Shown: positions 17,037 to 25,877, numbered from the stretch's first letter. The stretch is 48,179 bases of DNA from an uncultured Actinomycetes bacterium (GCA_903873775.1 CAIQPR010000001.1:1-48179); one strand, 5' to 3'. Numbers and translations are program-made. The notes: generated by a model from the letters alone, not told the origin.

Positions 17037-18182
17037 TCAGTTTGCCATGAGGCGGCGATACGTCGTTTCGAGCTGCGAGGTGATCGAGTGAATGTCCAGT
17101 TCTCCCTCGGCGCGACGTCGACTCTCCTCCACCAGGGTCTGCGGATACTCTCCCTGCGCGACACGTTCTAGAAGTTCGGCACACGCAACGGGGTCGCTGG
17201 CGGGAAAAAACCACGCTCGATCTTCGGTCACTTCGTGCATCGAGGGAATGTCACTTAAGACCATGGGCAATTCCAGGGCCATGGCTTCTACGACCGCGCC
17301 ACTGAAGCCTTCCCACAGCGACGGCATGACGTAACAATCTGCCGCGCACAGCAGGTCGTAGACATCGCTGCGCTCGCCGAGAAGGCGCACGTCGAGTGAG
17401 TCGGGTGCTGCGTGAATCGCGTTCTCAATTGCCGCGGTGCCGTGACCAGATCGTCCGGCGATCAACAAAGTCGTGTTCGGTCTCGTCTGGGCGAGATGAG
17501 CTATGGCCTTCACGGCGACCACTTGATTCTTTTGCGCGTCGTGACGCCCCGTGGTCATCACCACGAAGGTGTCGTCACGCACACCGAGGGCGAGGCGCGC
17601 GGCAGCACGACGTTCATCAGTGCGACGTCCAACATTGGACATGTCACGAGCGATGTGGATGACGGACACGTGAGACTCACGTAAGAGAAGTCGTTTCGAC
17701 ATGGTGACCTTCACGCCTTTGGCAACGGCGCGAAAGTGATTCGCGAAACGCGAGGTCAACAAGTCCGCCATCTGAGCGAGATACACGCCGAGAGCGCCGT
17801 ATCGAGACTGTCGTCGCTGGACGGCACCGTATTCCTCGTTCGCCAATTGGGTGACGACCTTGATGCCCATCACCCGCGCGAGTGGCCGCACGACGATGTT
17901 GGGCCAGAACAAGATGACTTCAACGACGTCGGGCCTCTGTTCTTTCAGGATCTGTCGAAGTCGACGCCCCCGAGACCAGCGCGACCCGTTACCGAGATCA
18001 AAAACTTCTATGCCCGCTGCTTCATAGCGAGGCGCCAAGGTCCGATCGTGCGACACGATGCCTACGGAGACCTGAAATCCCCGGTCCCGAAGTTGTTCCA
18101 GCTCGAGCAGCAGGGACGTTTCGGCTCCGCCGGCGCGCAAATCGTGAATCCACGACATCAACTTGGGCGACTCGACGCTCAC
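17037..18182 (-). CDS. Glycosyltransferase family 4, paralogue of the enzyme at 9705-10859
   Basis: The 381-residue GT-B protein matches the earlier GT4 from start to end: MSWIHDLRAGGAETSLL, ILFWPNIVVRPLARVMGI, TTGRHDAQKNQ, LLIAGRSGHG, LLGERSDVYDLL, LWEGFSGAVVEAMAL and AWFFPASD. The two likely arose by duplication and use the same type of donor or acceptor. The start is a GTG with AGGA about 8 nt upstream; the internal ATG of MSWIHDLR is an alternative. A 185-nt gap without genes separates it from the membrane protein gene upstream; that gap holds an imperfect inverted repeat (18321-18330 with 18348-18358). Confidence 0.87.
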   Translation of the reverse strand: MSVESPKLMSWIHDLRAGGAETSLLLELEQLRDRGFQVSVGIVSHDRTLAPRYEAAGIEVFDLGNGSRWSRGRRLRQILKEQRPDVVEVILFWPNIVVRPLARVMGIKVVTQLANEEYGAVQRRQSRYGALGVYLAQMADLLTSRFANHFRAVAKGVKVTMSKRLLLRESHVSVIHIARDMSNVGRRTDERRAAARLALGVRDDTFVVMTTGRHDAQKNQVVAVKAIAHLAQTRPNTTLLIAGRSGHGTAAIENAIHAAPDSLDVRLLGERSDVYDLLCAADCYVMPSLWEGFSGAVVEAMALELPMVLSDIPSMHEVTEDRAWFFPASDPVACAELLERVAQGEYPQTLVEESRRRAEGELDIHSITSQLETTYRRLMAN

Positions 18183-18320
18183 CGTCGTGTCCTGTCCGAG
18201 ACGTCGTCCCCAGGGCCGGTAGGTGGGTCAACGTTCACGTTCACACGCACTCTCCGCCGAGTTCGAAACCAATGATGCGGCCCCAACTTCTCCACCGCGC
18301 CATGTGTGGAGCGTAGCAAA

Positions 18321-18358
18321 GGCCCGTTTCTTAAGGGGAGAAAAGTTGAAACGCGGCC
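18321..18358 (-). terminator. Imperfect inverted repeat downstream of the membrane protein gene
   Basis: GGCCCGTTTC (18321-18330) and GAAACGCGGCC (18348-18358) pair with one bulge around a 17-nt loop. On the minus strand it lies just after the stop of the five-helix membrane protein and may end that operon. Confidence 0.3.
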
Positions 18359-18367
18359 AGTGAACTA

Positions 18368-19135
18368 CTAGTTCTTTGTCACGCCACCGGGGCAGGAGAC
18401 AGGCGGTGTCAGGGTCTGTCCCTGTGGTCCAACGAGGGCCACCAAGTCGGCGCGACACGGCTGCGTATTCACCAGAGTAACGACCTCGTTGAATCGCCCC
18501 GACGCCCGTCCGAGCGTCACTTCACCGACCTTAATGAAGTCAATCTTGACGACCAATCGAATACTTCTGGAGTCCCGAACGCGACGGATGTCGACGGGGA
18601 AGCGCAACTCGTGTTGGTCATTGAGCAAGTGGACATACGGCACGGCAAGGGAGTAGCTGGACTCGGGCGTCGGTGCCGGAAGGGTGAGGTGTGTGATGCC
18701 CGCCGACGCCAACGCGCAGACGACCAACACCGAGGTCAACACGGAGGGTGACGACAGCGCATCCGCGCCGGTGGCGCCTCGTGTCAACGCGACGGCGATT
18801 GCGCCGCCGACTATCGGAATCACGAGGTACCACGCCGTCGACAGGCGCACGCCGCACTCACTCAAGAGGAACGCGCCCACGACGTAGAACATCGAGGAGA
18901 CGACAATGGATTCTGCAATAACGGTCGTGCGGTGCTGAGCGCGTGATCCGTAGCGAACCACCACCCAACCCGGCACTGCGATCAAACCAAGAATTGCGAG
19001 AAGCGCACGTGCCGGCGACGCAATCGAGTGTGTTGGTAACAGCACGGCCACGATCAGGGCGGCCGCGCCGAGCAATGGCACCGCGAGGGTCGTCCTCGAT
19101 CCATGATCGCGCGTTAGCTCGGCGCCCTTAGACAT
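18368..19135 (-). CDS. Membrane protein with five predicted helices and a C-terminal extracytoplasmic domain, function unknown
   Basis: The 255-residue protein has hydrophobic segments near residues 16-37, 43-60, 73-95, 102-118 and 130-150 and then a soluble tail of about 90 residues with two cysteines (QPCRAD and PVSCPGG) and beta-rich sequence. I do not recognise the family; it recalls DUF1616-type actinobacterial membrane proteins in layout only. Its start overlaps the end of the upstream GT-C-like gene by 8 nt, so the two are translationally coupled and probably work together in glycan or lipid-linked sugar handling. The paired cysteines suggest the tail lies outside the cytoplasm. Confidence 0.65.
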   Translation of the reverse strand: MSKGAELTRDHGSRTTLAVPLLGAAALIVAVLLPTHSIASPARALLAILGLIAVPGWVVVRYGSRAQHRTTVIAESIVVSSMFYVVGAFLLSECGVRLSTAWYLVIPIVGGAIAVALTRGATGADALSSPSVLTSVLVVCALASAGITHLTLPAPTPESSYSLAVPYVHLLNDQHELRFPVDIRRVRDSRSIRLVVKIDFIKVGEVTLGRASGRFNEVVTLVNTQPCRADLVALVGPQGQTLTPPVSCPGGVTKN

Positions 19136-21134
19136 TGCTCAGTCCCTTCTGGCAACCCTTGCGCACACCAATGTGACCCGAGACGATGGTGAGACGCAAG
19201 GCGGAGCGATCAACGGCGTAGACCGTGTAGTCCTTGGTCACGAACACCGACGACATCCACGAGAAGCATCGGTACCGGTAGATATAACTCGCCGGGACAG
19301 TCTTGTGCGACGTTGAATAGGGTTCGCCGGCGTAGTACCAGTAACCGTCCAGCGGCGGCACGTGGGTGGCCATGCGTCGGTCCACGATCATGTATGTGAC
19401 GTGAGCGCCGTAGACCACTCCGAGGTCGCGCAGACTAACTTTGGCGGCGAACGAGAAGTCCCAAATATGTTCGATCTTCGGCGCGACGAGAACATCGGTC
19501 GTGCCGATGATGGGGTACATGACGTACCGGTCACCAAAGACGACATCTGACGCCGTCCCGTGCGCGCGAATCCAGTCGCGCACCATCGTGGTTTGTGTCC
19601 CGATGGATGCGGCGTCAACGGCGGGCACGACGGGTGACCCGAATCGGTAGTAGATGTCGGTTCCACCGGACACCGCACCGAAGGAGACGACGACATAGGA
19701 GACGAGCAGGGTCACCGCCACGAGAACGCGCGCGCCAGCCACCCGTGTGTGGAAGCGGCTCACTCGCCACAGTCGACGCAGCTCGGGAAGCTCACAACTG
19801 CCGGCTCCGAGAACCACGGCGAGACCTATGAACGAGTACGCCCACGAGCGGTGCACAACCTGGTCGAGGGTGGTTGACGTGTCGAGAGGCAAGCTTGCGA
19901 AAAAGAAGAGCGAGAGCGCCGCTGCGGCGATCACCATCGGGTGCACGGTGTTGCGTCGACGCCAGAGAAGCCAGACGGCGAGAAGATACGCACCCAACAA
20001 GATTGGAATCATCAAATAGGTGGACAGCACTTCGTAGGTGGGAACGCTTTGACCGCCCGACAACGTTCTCTGCGCACCCACCTTGCCGATACCAAAGAAG
20101 GACAACAGCTGGTGAAATTGTTGACTCACGTTATAGACGGGCGCCAAATACTTCTTGAACGTCGTGCGCAATTCCACGAACCGAACCACCGTGATCGCGA
20201 TGGCGTACCCCGCGAGGGTCCACGCCATCACCGCGGCCTTCGGTGGCGTCGCGCGCGCTTCGTTGTGGCGCGTCACAGTGACGAGAACGGCGAGGACGAG
20301 CAAAATCCCGGCACACAACACTGCCGTCACGTGGTGGGTGAAGATCAGCGCGGTGGTGGACACGACACCCAGGACCACGTTGAACCAGCGTTCGCGCAGA
20401 GAGCGTCGGGATTCTTTGAGGTCCATAGCGCGCACGGCAAAGACCAGCGTCCACACGACAAACACCAGGGCGAGAGTTTCGTAGGCGTACTGCGCGTCAA
20501 AGAACAAATAGCCCGGATTCAAGAAATACACCACGGCGGCGATCGACGCACCGCGAATCGAGTTAGTGACTTCGCTGACCAGAGCGAAGATCCCCATGAC
20601 GATCGCCACGTGCGCCACGCTCGCGATGATGGCCCCGGACCACGCGACGCTCAGCCCCGTGAGACTCGAGAAACCGGCGGTGAGCATCTCGAGACCCGGG
20701 AAATGTCCGCCCACAAGGAGCACGACGGGCTGCAATGTCGGGTGACCGGTGCGCACCAGGTTTCCGAGGAGACGCGAATGTTGGAATTCGTCCGAGAAGA
20801 AAGGTTGAATGCCCGTGCGAATCCACTTCGGGACGAGACTCCACACCGCGAGAACGAGCACGAGGGCCGCGCGCTGATCATCACGAATGCGGCGACCCAC
20901 GAGGAAGGCCACGAGGGGCAGCGTGGCGGCGAAGTACCCGATCCAGAACACTGTGAAGTGTGACGACACATTTCCCGACGCCGCGAGATTTTCCGCATAG
21001 GCGACGAGAGCACCACCCACAACCAGACCGAGCCCCACGGCCGCGCCGAGAGAGAGACTCGAACGGTGGTTACGGTCCGCAGATGTCGACCCGAACGGCG
21101 CAGAGTGCCCCGGTATGGTCGCAGTCTCGCTCAT
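19128..21134 (-). CDS. Polytopic membrane protein, probable GT-C fold glycosyltransferase
   Basis: The 668-residue protein has around a dozen hydrophobic segments followed by a C-terminal soluble domain (about residues 500-668). After the second helix the loop FFSDEFQHSRLLGNLV carries an acidic DE pair in the place where PMT/ArnT-like GT-C enzymes have their catalytic Asp-Glu. The C-terminal domain contains VRDWIRAHGTASDVVFGDR, a type of segment often seen in GT-C and related polytopic sugar enzymes. A polyprenyl-phosphate-sugar-dependent transfer on the outer membrane face is likely but unproven. It overlaps the next gene by 8 nt. The flippase gene lies 55 nt upstream. Confidence 0.65.
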   Translation of the reverse strand: MSETATIPGHSAPFGSTSADRNHRSSLSLGAAVGLGLVVGGALVAYAENLAASGNVSSHFTVFWIGYFAATLPLVAFLVGRRIRDDQRAALVLVLAVWSLVPKWIRTGIQPFFSDEFQHSRLLGNLVRTGHPTLQPVVLLVGGHFPGLEMLTAGFSSLTGLSVAWSGAIIASVAHVAIVMGIFALVSEVTNSIRGASIAAVVYFLNPGYLFFDAQYAYETLALVFVVWTLVFAVRAMDLKESRRSLRERWFNVVLGVVSTTALIFTHHVTAVLCAGILLVLAVLVTVTRHNEARATPPKAAVMAWTLAGYAIAITVVRFVELRTTFKKYLAPVYNVSQQFHQLLSFFGIGKVGAQRTLSGGQSVPTYEVLSTYLMIPILLGAYLLAVWLLWRRRNTVHPMVIAAAALSLFFFASLPLDTSTTLDQVVHRSWAYSFIGLAVVLGAGSCELPELRRLWRVSRFHTRVAGARVLVAVTLLVSYVVVSFGAVSGGTDIYYRFGSPVVPAVDAASIGTQTTMVRDWIRAHGTASDVVFGDRYVMYPIIGTTDVLVAPKIEHIWDFSFAAKVSLRDLGVVYGAHVTYMIVDRRMATHVPPLDGYWYYAGEPYSTSHKTVPASYIYRYRCFSWMSSVFVTKDYTVYAVDRSALRLTIVSGHIGVRKGCQKGLSNV

Positions 21135-21189
21135 GTGCTGTGACGTCCTTGCCCGACTCTGTTGGCTTCAGTGCCGCCTCGTAGTCAGA

Positions 21190-22458
21190 TTACTGGAGTG
21201 CCGTCGGCGGTGTGGAGTCCCCCGCAACGGGAAGTGACGGGAACCACGTCGCGACGGAGGTGCCCCGTCGGGCGAGGAACGTACCGATTGCGAGCAGACC
21301 GGTGGTCGCAACCAACCAGCCGCTCGCCATACTCCACACGCTGCCGAGCTCGCCGCCCACGATCAAGCCCGCAAAGCACCCGATGGCGAGAGTGGCGGTG
21401 AGTCGTGTCGTGACACCGTGCGCGTGGACCCGGCGCAGCGACGTGACCTGGAGCTGCTCCTGACTGTACGGAAGGAGTGACAGACCGAGCAGGGCAATAC
21501 CAATCCAGCCGTAGGTGAAGTACACGTGGCCATAAAGAATCAGGAAGACCGGTCCCCCGAGTGTCATCCCAGCCGCACACAGAAGAGCAATGCGACGCAC
21601 CGTGAGCACGAGCTTGACGTGATCAACTTCTGGAGAAATGCCGAGCACCGTCGCCGAAGCAATCAACAGATTCGCCAGCACGAACGCGTTCCAGTCGATG
21701 TAGAACACCGCACCCAATTTGGCGCCGATGATCCACACTGCAATGGCCGGCGGTGCCGTGGGAAGAATGCTCATGACCACGGTGGATGGGAGTGAGTGGA
21801 GCGAGAACGTCCAATACGCCTGGCGTTGCTCGTGATCGGGCCAGTAGTGAGGTTCGCGATGGCGCATCTGGATTGCGAAGACGAGCGTAGAGAGTCCGGC
21901 GGTGACAATCACGGGGAGAGCGAAGGCGAACGAAATCGCGAGTGCCGTCGCGTGAGACGACAGGGCGACGACGAGAATGACCCGCAAAACACCCATGAGC
22001 GCGTTGCGGAAGGGTGCGAGCCAGTTATTGCCGAGCGGTGCCGCCACCACGTCCGTGATGCCACCCATTGCAGCCCCGCCGGAGAGCAGAGAGAGAACGA
22101 CGCAGAGTTTGACGATGCTGAGTTCGTGAGGATTCGCTCCAGGAATAACGTAAATACCAAAGGCGACCACGATCGAGCCGAGCACAGAAAACAGTGCGGA
22201 CGCGGACGTTCCGATGAGAAGTAGTCCGCCGTTGCCGCGACGAGAAGAAATGTTGTGAATCGCCGCACCGATGAATCCGAACGACGTCAAGACGTTCACG
22301 ACTGCGGCGAGCGACGCCACAAGGCCGGCGATGCCGATCTCCGAAACGGCGAATCGACGAGCGGCAATCAACCAAAAGACAGCTGACGACGCGCCGCCGA
22401 TAGCGCCCGCAATGGTGACGGATCCGATGTTCTTAAACAATCGGGTCTGGGCTGCCAT
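21190..22458 (-). CDS. Wzx-like polysaccharide flippase
   Basis: The 422-residue protein has about twelve hydrophobic segments in the arrangement of the MOP superfamily (Wzx/MVF/MATE). The N-terminal RLFKNIGSVTIAGAIGGASSAVFWLIAARRFAVSEIGI matches oligosaccharide flippases, where an aromatic residue and an FxxxEIG-type element follow helix 1. It should move lipid-linked glycan repeat units across the cytoplasmic membrane, linking the cytoplasmic glycosyltransferases to the exported product. No Wzy polymerase or Wzz is recognisable in this window. A TACAGT -10 lies 6 nt before the ATG. Confidence 0.8.
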   Translation of the reverse strand: MAAQTRLFKNIGSVTIAGAIGGASSAVFWLIAARRFAVSEIGIAGLVASLAAVVNVLTSFGFIGAAIHNISSRRGNGGLLLIGTSASALFSVLGSIVVAFGIYVIPGANPHELSIVKLCVVLSLLSGGAAMGGITDVVAAPLGNNWLAPFRNALMGVLRVILVVALSSHATALAISFAFALPVIVTAGLSTLVFAIQMRHREPHYWPDHEQRQAYWTFSLHSLPSTVVMSILPTAPPAIAVWIIGAKLGAVFYIDWNAFVLANLLIASATVLGISPEVDHVKLVLTVRRIALLCAAGMTLGGPVFLILYGHVYFTYGWIGIALLGLSLLPYSQEQLQVTSLRRVHAHGVTTRLTATLAIGCFAGLIVGGELGSVWSMASGWLVATTGLLAIGTFLARRGTSVATWFPSLPVAGDSTPPTALQ

Positions 22459-22464
22459 GAAACG

Positions 22465-22470
22465 ACTGTA
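22465..22470 (-). promoter_or_regulatory. -10 element TACAGT, probable leaderless promoter of the flippase gene
   Basis: TACAGT on the minus strand is followed by 6 nt and the ATG at 22458. No ribosome-binding site fits. Confidence 0.5.
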
Positions 22471-22491
22471 GAGCAGGTCTCGGGAGGCGCC

Positions 22492-23508
22492 CTACCGGCG
22501 CCGTTCACGCCACAACCGCACGCGTCCCGTCAGATTGCCGGCCGCAGCGAGTCCAATGCCGAGACACATCACCAGCAATTGCAGGACACCGTCAGCGTTC
22601 CCGTGTCGTGCTTCACGTAATGCTCGCGTGGTTTGCACTCGTAGCGAGGTCAACACGAAGGCGCGCTCTGCGGACATGTTTGCAGCCTCGCCCATCGATG
22701 CGAACGCCGGAACTTTGTCGCGATTCACTAAGAAGCACCGTGTCCAGAAGTAATGCCAAGACACCCGCTTGCGCGGAACGAAGTGATGGACCACCGCGCG
22801 AGGTTCGAACATGATCCGGCTCGTCGGAAACTCGTGCGCGAGTCGCGTGCACAGATCGAGATCATCGAAGTCGGCTGAACGAAACCCGCCGAGCTGACGG
22901 AACGCTGTAGCTCGTGCGGACATGTTCGCGCCGATCAATCGTGGCGTCGGCGCCAACTCCGTCGGCAGGCCTTCGTAGGCACACCCAAAGATCCAGTCAA
23001 AATTCCTAGGAAACCAACGTGGCCGCGACGTTTCGAATTCCGGAATCGGACGTCCCCCGACGGCGACGACGTTGGGGTCGTCGTACGGCGCGAGCAGATA
23101 TTCGAGCCAGTCCGGCTCGCCCCACGCGTCATCGTCCGATATGACGATGACGTCTCCGCGGGATTCTTCCGCCCCCGTATTTCTCGCACCACCGCCGCTG
23201 TAGCCGCGCACCACGCCGTCTGAGGCATTGTCCGTCGACGTGCGGGGCGTCGCCGCGTACTTGTTCTCCACGACCCGCACCGGCACCGCAAGATCCGCGG
23301 TGGCCCACCGCTCGACACAACGGTCAAAGAGCTCACGATTGCGGTCGATGGACAAGATCACCTCGAGAGGCGGGCGCGACTGAACCTGCAGAGCGTCCAC
23401 CGCGGCGATCAATTGGTCCCATCGATCGAATGTGTACGCGGCAATCACCACCGACGCGCTCACGCGCGACGCAGGCTCTGCGGCCAGCCCCTCGCCAACG
23501 TCAGACAT
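22492..23508 (-). CDS. Glycosyltransferase family 2 (GT-A fold)
   Basis: The 338-residue protein has the GT2 nucleotide-binding start SASVVIAAYTFDRWDQLIAA, a GGARNTGAEESRGDVIVISDDDAW segment carrying the acidic metal site (DDD), and an ED-type catalytic area (FDDLDLCTRL). One hydrophobic segment near the C-terminus (about 305-322, LLVMCLGIGLAAAG) suggests membrane anchoring. The start is the ATG at 23508; a GTG immediately upstream is equally possible, and neither has a strong ribosome-binding site. It marks the right edge of the polysaccharide locus. The 168 nt beyond it (23512-23679) hold no recognisable gene. Confidence 0.85.
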   Translation of the reverse strand: MSDVGEGLAAEPASRVSASVVIAAYTFDRWDQLIAAVDALQVQSRPPLEVILSIDRNRELFDRCVERWATADLAVPVRVVENKYAATPRTSTDNASDGVVRGYSGGGARNTGAEESRGDVIVISDDDAWGEPDWLEYLLAPYDDPNVVAVGGRPIPEFETSRPRWFPRNFDWIFGCAYEGLPTELAPTPRLIGANMSARATAFRQLGGFRSADFDDLDLCTRLAHEFPTSRIMFEPRAVVHHFVPRKRVSWHYFWTRCFLVNRDKVPAFASMGEAANMSAERAFVLTSLRVQTTRALREARHGNADGVLQLLVMCLGIGLAAAGNLTGRVRLWRERRR

Positions 23509-23679
23509 CACGTGGTCCCATTCGCGAGTATCGACTTCCTTTTGGGTGTTGGTCAGAACTTTTCGAGTTCTTCGCCGGCACTCGACCGAGTGCGAACGCC
23601 GCGAGCGTAGGGCGTCTGAACGCCGCGGTCAAGTTGTTCGTTGTCAGGCGAAGTCTCGATGTCACGCCAGACCTTGACC

Positions 23680-24648
23680 CTACGGGACCATCACCACCCG
23701 ACCAAAGGCTTGTCGACTTTCGATGTACTCGTGCGCGTCAGCGGCGTCCTCGAGCGCGAAGACGCGGTCCACCACGACTTGTAGTTCACCGCGAGCAATG
23801 TCGGCGAGGGCGGAGGCGATGACCTCTCGCGGACGAGGGGAGAGAAACGCTTCGGCGCCGAGGAAGTAACTCGTCAGCGATTGGTTCTGACCGCTCATGG
23901 ATGACACGTCGAGGAATTGCTGCTCTTCGCGTCCCGCGTTACCGAAGCTGACACATCGCCCCCGGTACGCGAGGCACCGCAGACTGTTCTGGAGGGTTAT
24001 TCCTCCAACCCCATCCACAATCACATCGGCACCCGCACCACCCGTGAGACGGCGTACCTCGTCTACAAAGTTCGCCGTGACGTAATTGATGCCCTCGTCC
24101 ATACCGAAAGCACGGAGCCGCTCGAGTCGTTCGTCACTCGACGCCGTAGCGAGAACGCGAGCACCGTGACGATGCGCCAGTTGCACAGCGGCAATGCCGA
24201 CACCGCTCGCCGCGGCGTGAATGAGCACGGTCTCGCCCGGCGCCACACGGCCGAATTCGAAGAGAGAGTCCGAAGCCGTCCCGAATTCCGTCGGCACGGC
24301 GGCCGCCTGTTCGAACGACACGTCGTCGGGCAACGTCCAACAGAACGCGTGGTGCGCGGCTCGCAGTTCTGCGTGAGATCCGTCGAGACCGAGACTCACC
24401 ACGCGGTCGCCCACCGCGAAGCCCGCCACATCGGTGCCGACCGCCTCGACGGTGCCCGCCGCTTGGTACCCCACAATGTGGGGCGGTGCGTCGACGGGGG
24501 TGCCGAATCTATTGAGAACGTCACCACCTTGGACCCCAATGGCGGCGACGCGAATCAGAATTTCACCATCGCCCAGCACGGGGTCCGGGACATCTTCGTA
24601 TCGCAGGACTTCGGGTCCTCCGTTTGCGTAATACACCGCAGCTTTCAT
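23680..24648 (-). CDS. Zinc-independent quinone oxidoreductase-like MDR protein
   Basis: The 322-residue protein is a medium-chain dehydrogenase/reductase of the NADPH:quinone oxidoreductase type. It begins MKAAVYYANGGPEVLRYEDV and carries the GroES-like fold and the nucleotide-binding segment ETVLIHAAASGVGIAAVQLA. Zinc-binding cysteines are absent, as in quinone reductases. Reduction of quinones or enoyl compounds with NADPH is likely. The ATG at 24648 is chosen for the AAGGGGGA just upstream; the frame continues 7 codons further to 24669. It is divergent from the DUF1707 gene. Confidence 0.85.
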   Translation of the reverse strand: MKAAVYYANGGPEVLRYEDVPDPVLGDGEILIRVAAIGVQGGDVLNRFGTPVDAPPHIVGYQAAGTVEAVGTDVAGFAVGDRVVSLGLDGSHAELRAAHHAFCWTLPDDVSFEQAAAVPTEFGTASDSLFEFGRVAPGETVLIHAAASGVGIAAVQLAHRHGARVLATASSDERLERLRAFGMDEGINYVTANFVDEVRRLTGGAGADVIVDGVGGITLQNSLRCLAYRGRCVSFGNAGREEQQFLDVSSMSGQNQSLTSYFLGAEAFLSPRPREVIASALADIARGELQVVVDRVFALEDAADAHEYIESRQAFGRVVMVP

Positions 24649-24762
24649 GCTTCCCCCTTGCGACGACACGTCTCGTGTGAGATTAGGTCGCCCGTCTCGA
24701 CGACGCGTCGAGGACGTCTCCGTGCTGCTCGTCGAGCGAGACCGGGTTCAATGACCCTTTGC

Positions 24763-24768
24763 TACCGT
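24763..24768 (+). promoter_or_regulatory. Extended -10 (TGC-TACCGT) of the DUF1707/LiaF-like gene
   Basis: TACCGT is preceded by TGC, giving TGNTANNNT. Transcription would begin about 16 nt before the ATG at 24790, leaving a short leader with the strong AGGAGG ribosome-binding site at 24780-24785. Confidence 0.4.
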
Positions 24769-24789
24769 CGTTCTGAAGCAGGAGGGATC

Positions 24790-25398
24790 ATGAGCGACAG
24801 TACCGACATGGCGAGCCCCGAGCCCACGCGCGCGTCGGACCAAGAACGCCACAACACCGTCGAACGACTTCGTGACGCCTGCGTCGACGGCCGCATCACG
24901 CTCGATGAATTCTCCGCGCGCACCGAGATTGCTCTGCGCGCCACGACCCACGCCGAGCTCGCCACGATCGTGAACGATCTGCCCCTGGCCACAACGTCCG
25001 ACGACGTCGGCGCCTCCCAACGAGCGACCCGACGACACATGATCGCCATCCTCGGTAGCTCGGAGAATCGCGGTCGCTTCCGCATCGGCAGCCGTGTGAA
25101 CATCATTGCCGCCGTGGGCAGCTGCGAACTCGACTTGCGGGAGGCATCCATCACCGAGTCGCACATCACGATCCGGGTCTTCACGCTCGTAGGTTCCGCC
25201 GAGATCACGGTGCCCGAGGGCATCGACGTCGACATGGGTGGCTTTTCGCTGCTCGGGTCGAGGTCCCTGCACGTATCGGCGGAGCCTCTCCCCGGCTCGC
25301 CCCTCATCACGATCAAGGCTTACAGCATTCTGGGCAGCGTCGAGGCACGCAGTCGTTCCCGCCGCTCACGTGCCCTGAGAGAACTCGACGAGGATTAA
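24790..25398 (+). CDS. DUF1707 (SHOCT-like) protein with LiaF-like C-terminal domain
   Basis: The 202-residue protein has an N-terminal DUF1707-type module (about residues 20-65: RLRDACVDGRITLDEFSART...ATTHAELATIVNDLP) and a C-terminal beta-rich domain with repeated GS turns (ILGSSE, AVGSCE, LVGSAE, LLGSRS, ILGSVE) like the LiaF/cell-wall-active antibiotic response domain. There is no membrane segment. LiaF-type proteins in other bacteria take part in sensing envelope stress; here the role is unknown. The real start is the ATG at 24790 behind AGGAGG; the long frame running from 23917 is antisense read-through. Its stop interlocks with the convergent small gene (TTAA). Confidence 0.8.
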   Translation: MSDSTDMASPEPTRASDQERHNTVERLRDACVDGRITLDEFSARTEIALRATTHAELATIVNDLPLATTSDDVGASQRATRRHMIAILGSSENRGRFRIGSRVNIIAAVGSCELDLREASITESHITIRVFTLVGSAEITVPEGIDVDMGGFSLLGSRSLHVSAEPLPGSPLITIKAYSILGSVEARSRSRRSRALRELDED

Positions 25399-25817
25399 GC
25401 CGGCACTTGCGGCGTGGAACGCCGGGCGAGTTTGAGAACAACCGGCGAGGCGCCGATGCGGCGACGCGATCCCACCCGGAACACCGACGCGTAGGACAGC
25501 GCCGAGAAGATCGACAGTGCCGATCCAAAAGAGCCGATCGACGCAAAAGAACCGACGGACCCAATCGAGAACGCGCTGTTGACTGAGCCAATGGAGCAAA
25601 AAGAATTCACGGAAGCCACCGACAAGGCGGATTTCTTCGAGCTCGTGGATTTCCAGGAAGTGACGTCAGAGTCGGTCGCCTCAACCGATGGGCTCTCCGG
25701 GGTCGGCGCGGCCATGTTCACGGACTCGCCCGCACGACGCCGTGCAAACAGCGTCAAACTCACTGCGGAGAGCGCGCAGACGCCAACGACAACAACGGAG
25801 CGTCGGCGAGGGGACAT
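25395..25817 (-). CDS. Small membrane-anchored protein with serine at every third residue
   Basis: The 140-residue protein has a basic start, one hydrophobic segment (residues 8-25), a linker, and then a region in which serine occupies every third position without a break from S54 to S111, 20 in a row. The positions between are mainly V, I, F, A, G and N (triplets such as IGS, VNS, AFS). A basic C-terminus follows. I recall mycobacterial proteins with a similar SIGS pattern and no assigned function. A period-three solenoid is plausible. The ATG at 25817 is chosen because TACGAT lies 6 nt upstream; the frame continues to 25874, but that has no ribosome-binding site. It is convergent with the LiaF-like gene and divergent from the response regulator. 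Confidence 0.7.
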   Translation of the reverse strand: MSPRRRSVVVVGVCALSAVSLTLFARRRAGESVNMAAPTPESPSVEATDSDVTSWKSTSSKKSALSVASVNSFCSIGSVNSAFSIGSVGSFASIGSFGSALSIFSALSYASVFRVGSRRRIGASPVVLKLARRSTPQVPA

Positions 25818-25823
25818 GCTGCG

Positions 25824-25829
25824 ATCGTA
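25824..25829 (-). promoter_or_regulatory. -10 element TACGAT, probable leaderless promoter of the xxS-repeat gene
   Basis: TACGAT on the minus strand is followed by 6 nt and the ATG at 25817. This fixes the start codon of an otherwise hard-to-place gene. Confidence 0.5.
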
Positions 25830-25877
25830 GGCCTCCACGCCGCCCGAGCGCCAACGGCGTCTTTCAACTTTCATCGA

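Noticed and set aside
19941..20963. 340-codon plus-strand frame
   Set aside because: Antisense to the GT-C-like membrane protein; its composition, rich in R, H, E and G without domain features, is that expected of a shadow frame in GC-rich DNA.
6123..23511. Defence island or prophage in the accessory-looking region
   Set aside because: All recognisable genes belong to glycan synthesis and export; no nuclease, restriction, toxin, integrase or phage structural gene is seen.
23917..24789. Long plus-strand open frame leading into the DUF1707/LiaF-like gene
   Set aside because: It is antisense to the quinone-oxidoreductase-like gene, has no family features, and a strong ribosome-binding site marks the real start at 24790.
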